This document shows, in pieces, positions 5,403-13,398 of a DNA stretch of 13,861 bases. Position 1 is the first letter of the stretch, and each line of letters opens with the position of its first letter. The notes under the pieces are model-generated. The model did no database searches, was not told the DNA's origin, and was given only the letters and a program-made list of their open reading frames with translations. This DNA comes from CAIVPM01 sp049242885 (GTDB lineage: Bacteria; Bacteroidota; Bacteroidia; Chitinophagales; Chitinophagaceae): contig JBMLOQ010000149.1 in the NCBI GenBank assembly GCA_049242885.1, positions 1 to 13,861 of the forward strand, in the 5' to 3' direction. A program made the position numbers and the translations under genes.

Positions 5403-6824
5403 ATGTACAAAAAAATTTTACTAACCTTTTGTTGGACAATTTTTTTTGTTGTTACAAAAGCACAAAGTATTAAAACAGCATCTTTTTCAGCTTCTGTAAA
5501 TAAGGCATATCTTGCTACAGCATCCAATATTTTAAATGTACAGAATATTAATACAAATATCGATGTAATTGATGCTACAAAACCTGTAACAATTACCCTA
5601 CAGCCATCACTTATAGTGTTAGATAACGCTACACCTTTTTTAACTTTTGCATTAAGAGCAACTGAAAATATTGGAAACCGAAATAATACTTCTATTGAAG
5701 TAAGATTTGGAAAAGAAATTAACAATTTGGGGGCTTGGAAAAAATTGGAGTCTTATGCACACAATACAGATAGTAGCCACTACAATACTTCAGAATTATT
5801 GTATATAGGGAATGATGTTAAATATTATCAATTAAGAATTACTTCCAATAAAAGCTTAAGCAACAGCTTGTTTACATCTATTGATGTTCAGGTTTTTAGT
5901 CCAGGAAATACGCCAACTAATATCATTGCTGAGGGCAGTAATGGTGGGCCAACAACTGGTCCATTAAGTTGTAATTGTGCTATACCTACATATGTTACAA
6001 GAACACAATGGGGGCACCCACAAGGGCAAACTTTGCCAGGTGCATCTACAACCAATGTTACACATTTAATTGTACACCACTCCGATGGAAGTAATACTAG
6101 TAGCGATTGGGCGGCTACAGTTAGAGCAATTAGAAATTTTCATGTAAACACAAATGGTTGGGCTGATGTGGGTTATAATTTTTTAATTGCACCAGATGGC
6201 ACTTTGTATGAAGGTCGAAGGTCAAATAATCAAGATGTTACAGGTGCTCATTTTTGTGGCTTTAATGCAGCAACAATGGGTGTTTGTATGTTGGGATCTT
6301 TTACAAGTGTAAATATTACAAATACAGCCCAAAATACCTTAGTAAGAACCTTAGCTTGGAAGTGTTGTGATAAAGGCATAGATCCTACAACTACAGCTTT
6401 TCACAGCTCTAGCAACCTTACTTTAAACAGAATTAGTGGTCATAGAGATGGTTGTGCTACTAGTTGCCCAGGAAATACATTTTACCCAAATTTACCAACT
6501 GTAAGAACTGAAGTAAGTAGTTATATAAACAATGGTTGTAACCTTACAAGTATTAGAACTGTTGATGGATTAAAAGAGTTTAATATTTATCCTAACCCAT
6601 CTACAACAGGTAATTTTGAAATTAGTTTAAAACTTACAGCACCTAAAAAATTCACATATAGAATTGTAAATGCTGCGGGTAAAACCATTTTTACTGCTCC
6701 AACAAAAACTATTGCAGGAAGTTATGTAGAAAAGCTACAACAACTACAAAAATATCCAGCAGGTATTTATTACTTAGAGCTATCTTTTAATAACCAAACT
6801 ATTGGTAAAACAGTAATTAAATAA
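5403..6824 (+). CDS. T9SS-secreted N-acetylmuramoyl-L-alanine amidase (PGRP/Amidase_2)
   Basis: This 473-residue protein should cleave the amide bond between muramic acid and the stem peptide of peptidoglycan, outside the cell. It has a signal peptide (residues 1-20, ending VTKA). An N-terminal beta-rich region (about 22-165) has no family I can name and may bind a ligand. The zinc amidase domain covers about 195-375, with likely zinc ligands His225 (IVHHS), His347 (GHRDG) and Cys355 (SCPG), and Tyr258 in VGYNF at the catalytic tyrosine position. Extra cysteines around 285-355 may form disulfides, as in eukaryotic PGRPs. Residues 393-473 form a type A T9SS sorting domain (FNIYPNPS at 393-400, YPAGIYYLEL, final KTVIK). 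The likely target is foreign or shed peptidoglycan (inference). It is followed after 2 bases by a PAP2-like gene. Confidence 0.9.
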   Translation: MYKKILLTFCWTIFFVVTKAQSIKTASFSASVNKAYLATASNILNVQNINTNIDVIDATKPVTITLQPSLIVLDNATPFLTFALRATENIGNRNNTSIEVRFGKEINNLGAWKKLESYAHNTDSSHYNTSELLYIGNDVKYYQLRITSNKSLSNSLFTSIDVQVFSPGNTPTNIIAEGSNGGPTTGPLSCNCAIPTYVTRTQWGHPQGQTLPGASTTNVTHLIVHHSDGSNTSSDWAATVRAIRNFHVNTNGWADVGYNFLIAPDGTLYEGRRSNNQDVTGAHFCGFNAATMGVCMLGSFTSVNITNTAQNTLVRTLAWKCCDKGIDPTTTAFHSSSNLTLNRISGHRDGCATSCPGNTFYPNLPTVRTEVSSYINNGCNLTSIRTVDGLKEFNIYPNPSTTGNFEISLKLTAPKKFTYRIVNAAGKTIFTAPTKTIAGSYVEKLQQLQKYPAGIYYLELSFNNQTIGKTVIK

Positions 6825-6826
6825 AC

Positions 6827-7510
6827 ATGATGTTTTCTGCTAATTTGGCTAAAGCTGAAGAAAATAATTTAATTGAAACAACACAGCCAAAATGGTTAAT
6901 ATGGTTGGCAAAAATTGTATCGTATCTGTTTCATCCATTATTTATACCTGGGTATGTTTTTTTGTTTTTAACCGTTTATTTTCCGTTTGAGTTTGCTGGA
7001 ATTACGCCACACAAGTTGAGTTTAAAAATATTTTCTGTTTTTTGGATGACTGCTTTTTTTCCAGCATTTGCTGTGTTTTTATTGTGGAGATTAGGATTTA
7101 GCAACAGCATTTATTTGCGAACACAAAAAGAAAGAATCATCCCCTATTTTATCACCATGTTTTTTTATTGGTGGATGCATTATTTAAGCAAAAACCAACC
7201 CGATCAACCGGTAGTCTTACAATTTTTTTACCTAGGAATATTTTATACTACAATAGTTGGTGTAATACTTAATAATTTTTTTAAAATAAGTATGCATACT
7301 ATTGGCACATCAAGTGCAGCAACTGCTATTATGTTAATGGCATGGTTTTACCAAACCGATATAGGTATTGCCATTGCATTTTTTGTTTTGCTAAATGGAA
7401 TAGTTGCTACGGCACGTTTTATTTGTAGCAATCATACACCACTTGAAATTTATAGTGGTATGGGATTAGGTATTGTAGCACAAATAGTGGCTTATTTAGT
7501 GGCTATGTAG
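6827..7510 (+). CDS. PAP2-like integral membrane protein
   Basis: This 227-residue protein has about six membrane helices and a degenerate PAP2 phosphatase layout: basic RTQKERIIP at about 98-106 in place of Kx6RP, then KISMH with His157 in place of PSGH, then Arg197 with NHTPLE (His203, Glu207) in place of SRx5Hx3D. Canonical PAP2 enzymes dephosphorylate lipid phosphates such as undecaprenyl diphosphate or phosphatidic acid. Whether this variant is active is uncertain because the last Asp is Glu and the flanking serine is missing. This variant motif is one I associate with Bacteroidota membrane proteins annotated as PAP2 family (recalled, not searched). The gene begins 2 bases after the amidase stop, with ATG ATG at 6827 and 6830 as alternative starts. 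The two genes are almost certainly co-transcribed. Its stop codon faces that of dacB across 13 bases. Confidence 0.72.
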   Translation: MMFSANLAKAEENNLIETTQPKWLIWLAKIVSYLFHPLFIPGYVFLFLTVYFPFEFAGITPHKLSLKIFSVFWMTAFFPAFAVFLLWRLGFSNSIYLRTQKERIIPYFITMFFYWWMHYLSKNQPDQPVVLQFFYLGIFYTTIVGVILNNFFKISMHTIGTSSAATAIMLMAWFYQTDIGIAIAFFVLLNGIVATARFICSNHTPLEIYSGMGLGIVAQIVAYLVAM

Positions 7511-7526
7511 TTTTGTTTAAAAACTA
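7508..7526. terminator. Symmetrical hairpin joining two convergent stop codons
   Basis: TAGTTTT (7508-7514) pairs with AAAACTA (7520-7526) around GTTTA. The left arm begins with the TAG stop of the PAP2-like gene, and the right arm is the TAG stop of the minus-strand carboxypeptidase gene. It is a 7-bp A/T-rich stem with no strong T-tract outside, so termination would be weak. It is the only hairpin between these convergent genes. Confidence 0.3.
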
Positions 7527-8849
7527 ATATTCTTCAATTATTTGAGTAATCATTTTTTCTATACTTTTTCTAATATTAGATGCACTTGTAGTATAGTGAT
7601 TTACTAAAACACTAAAGATTAATTCTTCCCCTTTTTTTGTAATTAAATACCCACTTAGCCCTACATGATTGCTAAGGGTTCCGGTTTTGGCAAAAATATT
7701 ACCTTCATAGTTTTTGTATAAACCCTTTAAAGTACCTTCATTTCCAGTAGCAAAAATGGTTTTAATTCTATCCCAACTAATTTCTTTTTTCATTTTGTTT
7801 AGTACAAATACAAAATCTTCTGGCGAAAATAAATTGTATCTACTTAGGCCGCTTCCATCAACCCATTTTGGCTTTTGAGGCATGGTGGCAAATTCGGTTT
7901 TAAGCATTTCTGCAATCATTTTATCATCACTCATTATGCCTAGTTTGGCATAGCTACTCATCAACAAACATTGTTCTGCTAAAAAATTATCGCTTTGGTG
8001 CATCATTGTTTTTAAAACACTATCTGTAGATGCATTGTATAGGTTTTTTGAATTTGATTTATTAAAGTTATCTCCAATATATATTGGCTTTCCTACAGCT
8101 TCACTAAGTAAATTGCAAGCAAATTGCAAGCCTTCTTTTGTTTTTGAATTTTGAGTAGAAAATGTAATTTCTTTAGGTTTATTATCTCTTCCATTTATGG
8201 TATATATTTCGTTGGTGGCTAATTTTCTAGAAATGTCAAAACCCGTTTTGTTTTTATGATTATTTTTAAAACTAAAGTTAGAAAAATACGCAGGGGTTGA
8301 AGTAAAATTACCACTGTCTTTAAAAAATGTTACCACATTGCTATACAAAGGTAAAAAGCTACGCTCAGCCATATAAGTTGCTTCATAATCGTCCCAAGCC
8401 CAGCCAAACCCTAAACCCTCGGCTTCAAAAAAATCGTTGTGTAAGTAAATTTTTTTAGATTGATTTTTTAAGAAGTTTATAGTTGGTTGATAAGCAAAAT
8501 CTTGGTGCATATTTATAGGGTTTGCAACGCCCAAAACATGAATGCTGGTATCTGTTTCGTAGTATTGAATGCTTAATAAACTATCGCCTAAATTTTTTAA
8601 ACTTGTATAGCATGTAATAATTTTAGTATTACTAGCTGGCACAAATAACTTATTGCTTTGGTGTTGCAACAAAAAACTATTTGAACTAGGTTTGTATAAG
8701 GCTACACCAAAATGGGCATTGGTAAAGTTGCTATCATTTATTAGATAATGTAAAGGGGTGGTTTTACTTATTTGTTTAGTTGTGGAGCATGCAGTAAATA
8801 ATAAAATACTAGAGCTAAGTAACAAAATATTTAAAAAGAATTTCCTCAT
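7524..8849 (-). CDS. dacB: D-alanyl-D-alanine carboxypeptidase/endopeptidase, PBP4 (class C) type lipoprotein
   Basis: This 441-residue penicillin-binding protein of the S13 family should trim the terminal D-Ala of peptidoglycan stem peptides or cut cross-links. The active-site motifs are all present: SxxK is Ser73-Asn-Thr-Lys76 (PASNTK), SxN is Ser286-Asp-Asn288, and KTG is Lys388-Thr-Gly390. DGSGLSR (331-337) is typical of the family. The N-terminus is a lipoprotein signal, with the lipobox LFTAC placing the lipidated cysteine at residue 21. No acidic Bacteroidota surface-export signal follows the cysteine, so a periplasm-facing anchor is more likely. A long insertion between SxxK and SxN fits PBP4. 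It lies 39 bases behind miaE on the same strand and may share its transcript. Peptidoglycan metabolism links it with the convergent amidase gene. Confidence 0.88.
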   Translation of the reverse strand: MRKFFLNILLLSSSILLFTACSTTKQISKTTPLHYLINDSNFTNAHFGVALYKPSSNSFLLQHQSNKLFVPASNTKIITCYTSLKNLGDSLLSIQYYETDTSIHVLGVANPINMHQDFAYQPTINFLKNQSKKIYLHNDFFEAEGLGFGWAWDDYEATYMAERSFLPLYSNVVTFFKDSGNFTSTPAYFSNFSFKNNHKNKTGFDISRKLATNEIYTINGRDNKPKEITFSTQNSKTKEGLQFACNLLSEAVGKPIYIGDNFNKSNSKNLYNASTDSVLKTMMHQSDNFLAEQCLLMSSYAKLGIMSDDKMIAEMLKTEFATMPQKPKWVDGSGLSRYNLFSPEDFVFVLNKMKKEISWDRIKTIFATGNEGTLKGLYKNYEGNIFAKTGTLSNHVGLSGYLITKKGEELIFSVLVNHYTTSASNIRKSIEKMITQIIEEY

Positions 8850-8888
8850 AATTATTTTTTAAAAAATAGATATTTTACCAATATTTTT

Positions 8889-9509
8889 TTAATGAATTCT
8901 ATCTCCCCTTAATTCAATACTATCAATTATTTCAATTTCATATTTTAGCCATTCTGCCCAGCGTTTTCTCACAACTTGTTTTGGCATGTAATGCTCGGCT
9001 AAGTTTATAAACAAGGTATAATGCCCAGCTTCGCTTTCCATAAACATTCTATAAAACTTTCTTAAATATTCATCTTCTAAACCTTCGCTTAATCTTTTAA
9101 ATCGTTCGCAACTGCGAGCTTCTATTAAAGCCATAGTAAGCAAATGGTCCAAAAATCTTCCCTCTTCACCTCCTCCTCTTTGTTGAAACTCAATTAATTT
9201 GTTTACGTACACATCTTTTCTTTGCTTGCCAAGTTGTAAACCTCTTTTTTTTAATTCTTGTAATACTAACCTAAAATGTCCCCATTCTTCTGTTACTATA
9301 GGTGCTAACTCTTCTACCATTAATGTTTTATCGTTGTAACGCTGTATTAATGAAATACAAGTAAGAGCTGCTTTTTGCTCACAATAAGCATGGTCGGTTA
9401 GTATAGCTTCTATGCTTATAGCAGCTAAATTTACCCATCGTGGATCTGTGGGTAATTGTAAGCCTAAAATATTTTTGGTATGAATGCTAAGTGTCTCTGT
9501 TTCTTTCAT
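8889..9509 (-). CDS. miaE: tRNA-(ms2io6A)-hydroxylase MiaE
   Basis: This 206-residue ferritin-like diiron protein matches MiaE, which hydroxylates the isopentenyl group of ms2i6A37 in tRNAs reading UNN codons. The diiron ligands are visible in a four-helix pattern: Glu44 (HAYCEQKAA), Glu75-x-x-His78 (EEWGHF), Glu130 (IEARSCERF) and Glu160-x-x-His163 (ESEAGHY). The RGGGEEGRFLDHLL stretch at 111-124 is also typical. The length is normal for the family. The enzyme needs oxygen, so it implies an aerobic or microaerobic host, and it presupposes MiaA and MiaB, which are not in this window. The gene has a 119-base upstream gap and a 39-base gap to dacB downstream. ATG at 9507-9509 is the only sensible start. 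Confidence 0.92.
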   Translation of the reverse strand: MKETETLSIHTKNILGLQLPTDPRWVNLAAISIEAILTDHAYCEQKAALTCISLIQRYNDKTLMVEELAPIVTEEWGHFRLVLQELKKRGLQLGKQRKDVYVNKLIEFQQRGGGEEGRFLDHLLTMALIEARSCERFKRLSEGLEDEYLRKFYRMFMESEAGHYTLFINLAEHYMPKQVVRKRWAEWLKYEIEIIDSIELRGDRIH

Positions 9510-9628
9510 AAAATTATTAAAGCAAATATGGTTTTTTTGATTTAATATAAAAGCTAAAGATTATTAAGAACGTTATGATTTTTACTAGGTTACCATCAAT
9601 CCAATACATCCAATAGAATTTTAATATA
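9510..9628. other. Intergenic gap between outer-membrane barrel gene and miaE
   Basis: The stretch is A/T-rich with no open reading frame of note and no strong hairpin. On the minus strand CATATTTGC occurs about 20 bases before the miaE start, a poor match to the -7 consensus. I see nothing else here. Confidence 0.3.
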
Positions 9629-10090
9629 CTATTTTAAAACATATCTAATAGCCAAACCACCCCAAGTGTTTCCTAAAAAACCAATATTACTTGTAAAACT
9701 GAAGCTTGGTAAATAATCAATTGATAAGTTGATTGGAGCGTTTTTAAATTTATAATCTAATCCTATAACACCAACTACACCAACTCCAACTACTCCATTA
9801 TAATTATTTTTGTTGTAAAAACTTACATTGGCACCCGCTCCATAATACCATTGCAAACCATCGGCATTTTTAATGTCGTTGTGTATTTGTGCTAACGCTT
9901 GAACACTTAATCCTGTATTGTGGAAAAAAGCAATACCCTCTATAGCTAACTTATCATTTACAAATTTTTTATAAGTGGGTGCAAAAGCATAACCTGCTCT
10001 TAAACCAATTGCCTCGTTATAGCTATTTTTTTGCGATGTAGCAACAAAAAAACTAGAAACGGCAAGCAATAAAACCAATATTTTTTTCAT
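9629..10090 (-). CDS. Small outer-membrane beta-barrel protein
   Basis: This 153-residue protein has a clear signal peptide (MKKILVLLLAVSSFFVATSQ, residues 1-20). Alternating hydrophobic and polar stretches follow, rich in Gly and aromatic residues (IGLRAGYAF, GLQWYYGAGANVSFY, GVVGVGVVGVIGLDYKF, INLSIDYLPSFSF). The last strand ends in WGGLAIRYVLK, the aromatic pattern expected of an outer-membrane barrel C-terminus. It is short, so probably an eight-stranded barrel of the OmpW/OmpX-like type common in Bacteroidota. The function is unknown, with structural or adhesion roles possible. It lies 101 bases downstream of the tolC-like gene on the same strand. Co-transcription is possible but not shown. 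Confidence 0.7.
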   Translation of the reverse strand: MKKILVLLLAVSSFFVATSQKNSYNEAIGLRAGYAFAPTYKKFVNDKLAIEGIAFFHNTGLSVQALAQIHNDIKNADGLQWYYGAGANVSFYNKNNYNGVVGVGVVGVIGLDYKFKNAPINLSIDYLPSFSFTSNIGFLGNTWGGLAIRYVLK

Positions 10091-10117
10091 GTTTATTTTT
10101 TAATAATTAAATATAAG

Positions 10118-10131
10118 TTGAGTTTACTCAA
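10118..10131. repeat. Short inverted repeat between tolC-like and barrel genes
   Basis: TTGAGT-TT-ACTCAA is a perfect 6-bp inverted repeat in the 101-base gap. It lies 60 bases beyond the tolC stop and 28 bases before the next gene's start. No T-tract follows on the minus strand, so it is not a convincing terminator. It could be a regulator site for the barrel gene or a weak mRNA hairpin. Confidence 0.3.
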
Positions 10132-10191
10132 ACAACTTGCTATTTTAAGAATTAAATATTTTTTGAATGTATTACTTTGTTTACCAAAAAC

Positions 10192-11493
10192 TTATTCAAC
10201 ACCTAATTTGCTAGACAATCTATTTAATTCAATTTCGCTAAGCTTAGCTGCAAAGTTTAAATTTATTAGTCTAAACGAAGCTTCTTCAAAGCTTCTTTGG
10301 GCTTCTCTTAATTCAATAATGGTTGCTTGTTGAAACTCAAACCTTGCAACTGTAAGTTGCACTAAATTATTACTTAAAACAACATTTTTTTGTTGCAATT
10401 GAAGTTGGTCTAAATTATTGGTATAGCTTTTAAATGCTCTTACTGCAGTGGTTTGCAAATTATTTAAAAGTTGTAGTTGTTGTACTTCGCTGTTTTTTGT
10501 GTTTAATTTTGCTACTTGCTCTTGTTTTTTTATTGCACCTCCATTGTACAATGGCAAAGCAATACCAACGCCAACAAATGGCCCAAAGCTTTGGTTTAAA
10601 AGCAATTGCCCTCCATTTGCCTGATTTCTGTTGAAGTTTAAACCAGCATTAGCCCTAAGTGTAGGCATACGTAAAGCATGTGTTTCTTTTTCTATTAATT
10701 CATTAATTATTATTTGCTGTTTGGCTGTTAACATTTCAGGATTTTGTTGTAATGCCTCTAAAACTTGTGGTAGCAAAAGTTTGGATGTTATAGATATAGA
10801 ATCAACAATTAAAATAGAACTATCAGGATTAAGGTTTAAAACATTAAGTAAATTTACCTTGCTTTGTGCTAGTTGCAGTTGCTGTGCTTTTAGGTCTTGT
10901 AGTCTAGTATTTACATCAATTTCTGCCTGAAAAATATCTGCATTATTGGCAAGCCCTATATCTTTTCTTGTTTTAATTATGGATAGCCTTTGCTGAGCAA
11001 CTTCAATATTTTTTTCAATTGTTTTTATAAAAAACTGCTGACGCACCACATCGTAATAATTTACTTGTACTGCTGCTATTGTGTTTTGTATTTGAGCATT
11101 TAGTTGTTGCTGACTTAGTTTTTCAATTTCTGCAAGTCTTTGTTTTGTAGATTTAATTCTATAGCCATTGTACAATACAATAGAGCTTTGAACGTTGGCA
11201 TTTAAGTTGTTGCTGGTTGCTCCACTACGGGCAAGTTTTGTACCTGTGTTTAATTCTTGATTAATGTTAACAATGCTTTCTTGGTCTGACATGTTGGCTA
11301 CAATAGTTGGTAATGCCCCAGCTACACCATTATTATTATTAATATTTGCAATGTTTACATTGTTTTTAGCAATTTGCAGATCAAAACTTTTTTGCAAAGC
11401 AATATTTACGGCATCTTTTAGCGATAAAACTTGTTGAGCTGTTAAAAACTTATTGCACAAGCACAAAGAAAATAAAACAAGAATTTTATTCAT
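10192..11493 (-). CDS. TolC-family outer-membrane efflux protein
   Basis: This 433-residue outer membrane efflux protein forms the trimeric channel that carries substrates from a periplasmic pump to the outside. It has a signal peptide (about 1-19, ending FLTAQ). Two homologous halves of long Gln/Leu/Asn-rich coiled-coil helices follow (about 20-220 and 240-433). Each half holds a short beta segment of the barrel, such as NANVQSSIVLYNGYR and FVGVGIALPLYNGGA with the family's (L/P)-Y-N-G turn. The length is normal. No membrane-fusion protein or RND/ABC transporter gene lies beside it in the window, so its partner must be elsewhere or it serves several pumps. A TACTTTTG box sits just upstream of the start. 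Confidence 0.88.
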   Translation of the reverse strand: MNKILVLFSLCLCNKFLTAQQVLSLKDAVNIALQKSFDLQIAKNNVNIANINNNNGVAGALPTIVANMSDQESIVNINQELNTGTKLARSGATSNNLNANVQSSIVLYNGYRIKSTKQRLAEIEKLSQQQLNAQIQNTIAAVQVNYYDVVRQQFFIKTIEKNIEVAQQRLSIIKTRKDIGLANNADIFQAEIDVNTRLQDLKAQQLQLAQSKVNLLNVLNLNPDSSILIVDSISITSKLLLPQVLEALQQNPEMLTAKQQIIINELIEKETHALRMPTLRANAGLNFNRNQANGGQLLLNQSFGPFVGVGIALPLYNGGAIKKQEQVAKLNTKNSEVQQLQLLNNLQTTAVRAFKSYTNNLDQLQLQQKNVVLSNNLVQLTVARFEFQQATIIELREAQRSFEEASFRLINLNFAAKLSEIELNRLSSKLGVE

Positions 11494-11499
11494 ACCCTA

Positions 11500-11507
11500 C
11501 AAAAGTA
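11500..11507 (-). promoter_or_regulatory. Possible -7 box for the tolC-like gene (TACTTTTG)
   Basis: The minus strand reads TACTTTTG, then six bases, then the ATG. It fits TAnnTTTG, but no TTTG lies at the usual -33 spacing. If it is used, the transcript would be nearly leaderless. The same octamer sits at the same place before rlmD. Confidence 0.25.
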
Positions 11508-11604
11508 GAAGCAAAAGCAACAGTTTAATTTTACTATAAAAAAAACTTATTAAAAAAAATTGTGGTACTTAGTAAAACTGCCTTATTATTGCACTTCAAA
11601 CATT

Positions 11605-11616
11605 GGCGTATACGCC
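11605..11616. repeat. Perfect 12-bp palindrome between tolC-like and rho genes
   Basis: GGCGTATACGCC is a perfect self-complementary 12-mer, unusually G/C-rich for this A/T-rich spacer. It lies in the 218-base divergent region, about 110 bases from each start codon. It could be an operator for a dimeric regulator. There is no loop, so it is a poor RNA hairpin. Confidence 0.35.
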
Positions 11617-11651
11617 TTCCTTTAGCTTCAATTTAAAGCAAACATCCATTT

Positions 11652-11659
11652 TAAATTTG
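11652..11659 (+). promoter_or_regulatory. Possible -7 box for rho (TAAATTTG)
   Basis: TAAATTTG matches the Bacteroidota -7 consensus TAnnTTTG exactly and lies 52 bases before the rho ATG, leaving a leader of about 45 bases. No good TTTG box sits 19-21 bases upstream, so the call is tentative. Confidence 0.3.
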
Positions 11660-11711
11660 ATTCTTATTTTCTAAAAAAAGTTTTTTAACAACATTTTTAT
11701 CTATTCTATTT

Positions 11712-13394
11712 ATGACTTATGACATTTTGCAGCTGAACGATATGCTTAAAAGCGAATTACTAGACCTTGCTGCACAATTAAACATTAACAACGCTTCTGC
11801 TCTTGAAAAACAAGATTTAATTTACAAAATTTTAGATAAGCAAGCAGTAACAAACAGCAATACTGAAGCTACTGAAACTACATCTAAAAAAACTAAAACT
11901 AAAAAAGCAACTACTGTAAAAGCAACTACAGGAAATATAGTGGAAGAAGCAGAAGTTGTAGAACCTTCTGAAAAAGAAAATGCTCCAGAAAATAAAGAAG
12001 AGCAATCTAAAAAACCAAAAAGAACTCCTCTTAAAGCCAAAAAACCAAATGTTGCACCAAACTCAACTTCTTTTGAGGAAAACGCCAATGCCGAAGAAGA
12101 AATTTTAACCGAAGAAAATTATAAAGAAGAAGGAGAACCAATGGAAATGCTTGGTTTAGCAAGTGCATTGTTAGCCGCTACAAATGATTTTGAAGAAGCT
12201 GCCAATAAAAAAGTTGTACCAAAAAATATTCCACCACCGCCTCCACCACCACCACCTCCACCAGCATTTAATGTAGAGTTTGATGGTATAATTACAAGTG
12301 AGGGTGTATTAGAAATGATGCCAGATGGCTATGGTTTTTTACGTAGTAGTGATTATAACTATTTAAGTAGCCCCGATGATGTTTATGTATCATCTTCACA
12401 AATCAAATTATTTGGATTAAAAACAGGTGACACGATAGCAGGTACAGTTCGCCCTCCTAAGGATGGTGAAAAGTATTTTGCTGTTTTAAAAGTTGATTAT
12501 ATAAATGGTAAACGCCCAGATGAAGTAAGAGATAGAATACCATTTGATTATTTAACGCCACTTTTCCCATACGAAAAACTAAACCTTTATACTACATCTA
12601 CTAATTATAGTACTAGAATAATGGATTTGTTTACACCAATTGGTAAAGGCCAACGTGGACTAATTGTAGCACAACCAAAAGTGGGTAAAACAATACTTTT
12701 AAAAGAAGTTGCAAATGCCATAGCTGCTAATCATCCAGAGTGTTATTTAATGGTTGTTTTAATTGATGAACGCCCAGAAGAAGTAACAGATATGGAAAGA
12801 AGTGTACGTGCCGAAGTATTGGCTAGCACTTTTGATGAGCCAGCAGATAAACATGTACGTGTAGCAAATATTGCTTTGCAAAAAGCAAAACGTTTGGTAG
12901 AATGTGGACACGATGTAGTTATTTTATTAGATAGCATTACTCGTTTAGCACGTGCATACAATACAGTAACACCTGCTAGTGGTAAAGTACTAAGTGGTGG
13001 GGTTGAAGCCAATGCCATGCAAAAACCAAAACAATTTTTTGGTGCAGCTCGTAAAATTGAGCATGGTGGTAGCTTAACCATTTTGGCAACAGCACTTATA
13101 GATACTGGTAGTAAAATGGATGAGGTAATTTTTGAAGAATTTAAAGGTACTGGTAATATGGAGTTGCAATTGGATAGAAAACTAGCCAACAAACGTGTTT
13201 TCCCAGCTATTGATTTAGTTGCAAGTAGTACACGTAGAGATGATTTATTGCTAGAAAAAGATGTATTACAACGCATGAATATATTACGTTTATTTATAAA
13301 TGATATGAATACAGAAGAAGCAATGAACGAATTATTAAAACGTATGCGAGGCACCAAAAACAATGAAGAGTTTTTGGCAAGCATGAACAGATAA
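11712..13394 (+). CDS. rho: Transcription termination factor Rho with long disordered insertion
   Basis: This 560-residue Rho is well over the roughly 420 residues of E. coli Rho. Rho is a hexameric RNA helicase that ends transcription. Residues 4-46 form the N-terminal helical Rho_N domain. Residues 47-190 are a low-complexity Lys/Glu/Thr-rich insertion ending in 11 consecutive prolines (174-184). The RNA-binding cold-shock-like domain follows (about 195-270, GVLEMMPDGYGFLRSSDYNY). The ATPase core has a Walker A (QPKVGKT, 321-327), a Walker B (VVILLDSITR, 402-411), the Q-loop region near 429-443 and the R-loop near 478-490. All core motifs look intact. Long insertions are known in Bacteroidota Rho, and in Bacteroides the disordered region drives condensate formation. 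The proline run should need EF-P for translation. A strong terminator follows. Confidence 0.96.
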   Translation: MTYDILQLNDMLKSELLDLAAQLNINNASALEKQDLIYKILDKQAVTNSNTEATETTSKKTKTKKATTVKATTGNIVEEAEVVEPSEKENAPENKEEQSKKPKRTPLKAKKPNVAPNSTSFEENANAEEEILTEENYKEEGEPMEMLGLASALLAATNDFEEAANKKVVPKNIPPPPPPPPPPPAFNVEFDGIITSEGVLEMMPDGYGFLRSSDYNYLSSPDDVYVSSSQIKLFGLKTGDTIAGTVRPPKDGEKYFAVLKVDYINGKRPDEVRDRIPFDYLTPLFPYEKLNLYTTSTNYSTRIMDLFTPIGKGQRGLIVAQPKVGKTILLKEVANAIAANHPECYLMVVLIDERPEEVTDMERSVRAEVLASTFDEPADKHVRVANIALQKAKRLVECGHDVVILLDSITRLARAYNTVTPASGKVLSGGVEANAMQKPKQFFGAARKIEHGGSLTILATALIDTGSKMDEVIFEEFKGTGNMELQLDRKLANKRVFPAIDLVASSTRRDDLLLEKDVLQRMNILRLFINDMNTEEAMNELLKRMRGTKNNEEFLASMNR

Positions 13395-13398
13395 TATT

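Noticed and set aside
5381..5725. Minus-strand open frame of 114 codons over the amidase start
   Set aside because: It is antisense to the signal peptide and N-terminal domain of the amidase and resembles no protein.
10118..10131. Hairpin as terminator of the tolC-like gene
   Set aside because: The stem is only 6 bp and no T-tract follows on the minus strand. It was kept only as an inverted repeat.
10109..10140. Promoter for the barrel gene (TTTG ... TATATTTA on the minus strand)
   Set aside because: The boxes are only 13 bases apart and the -7 box ends in A instead of G, so the spacing and consensus fail.
10118..10930. Three plus-strand open frames opposite the tolC-like gene
   Set aside because: All are antisense to a well-supported efflux protein and have no motifs.
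11822..12088. Minus-strand open frame opposite the Rho insertion
   Set aside because: It mirrors the low-complexity Lys/Glu codons of rho, giving a Phe/Ser-rich sequence of no meaning.
12743..13384. Minus-strand open frame of 213 codons opposite the Rho ATPase core
   Set aside because: Rho is strongly conserved on the plus strand here, and the mirror frame has no recognisable domain.
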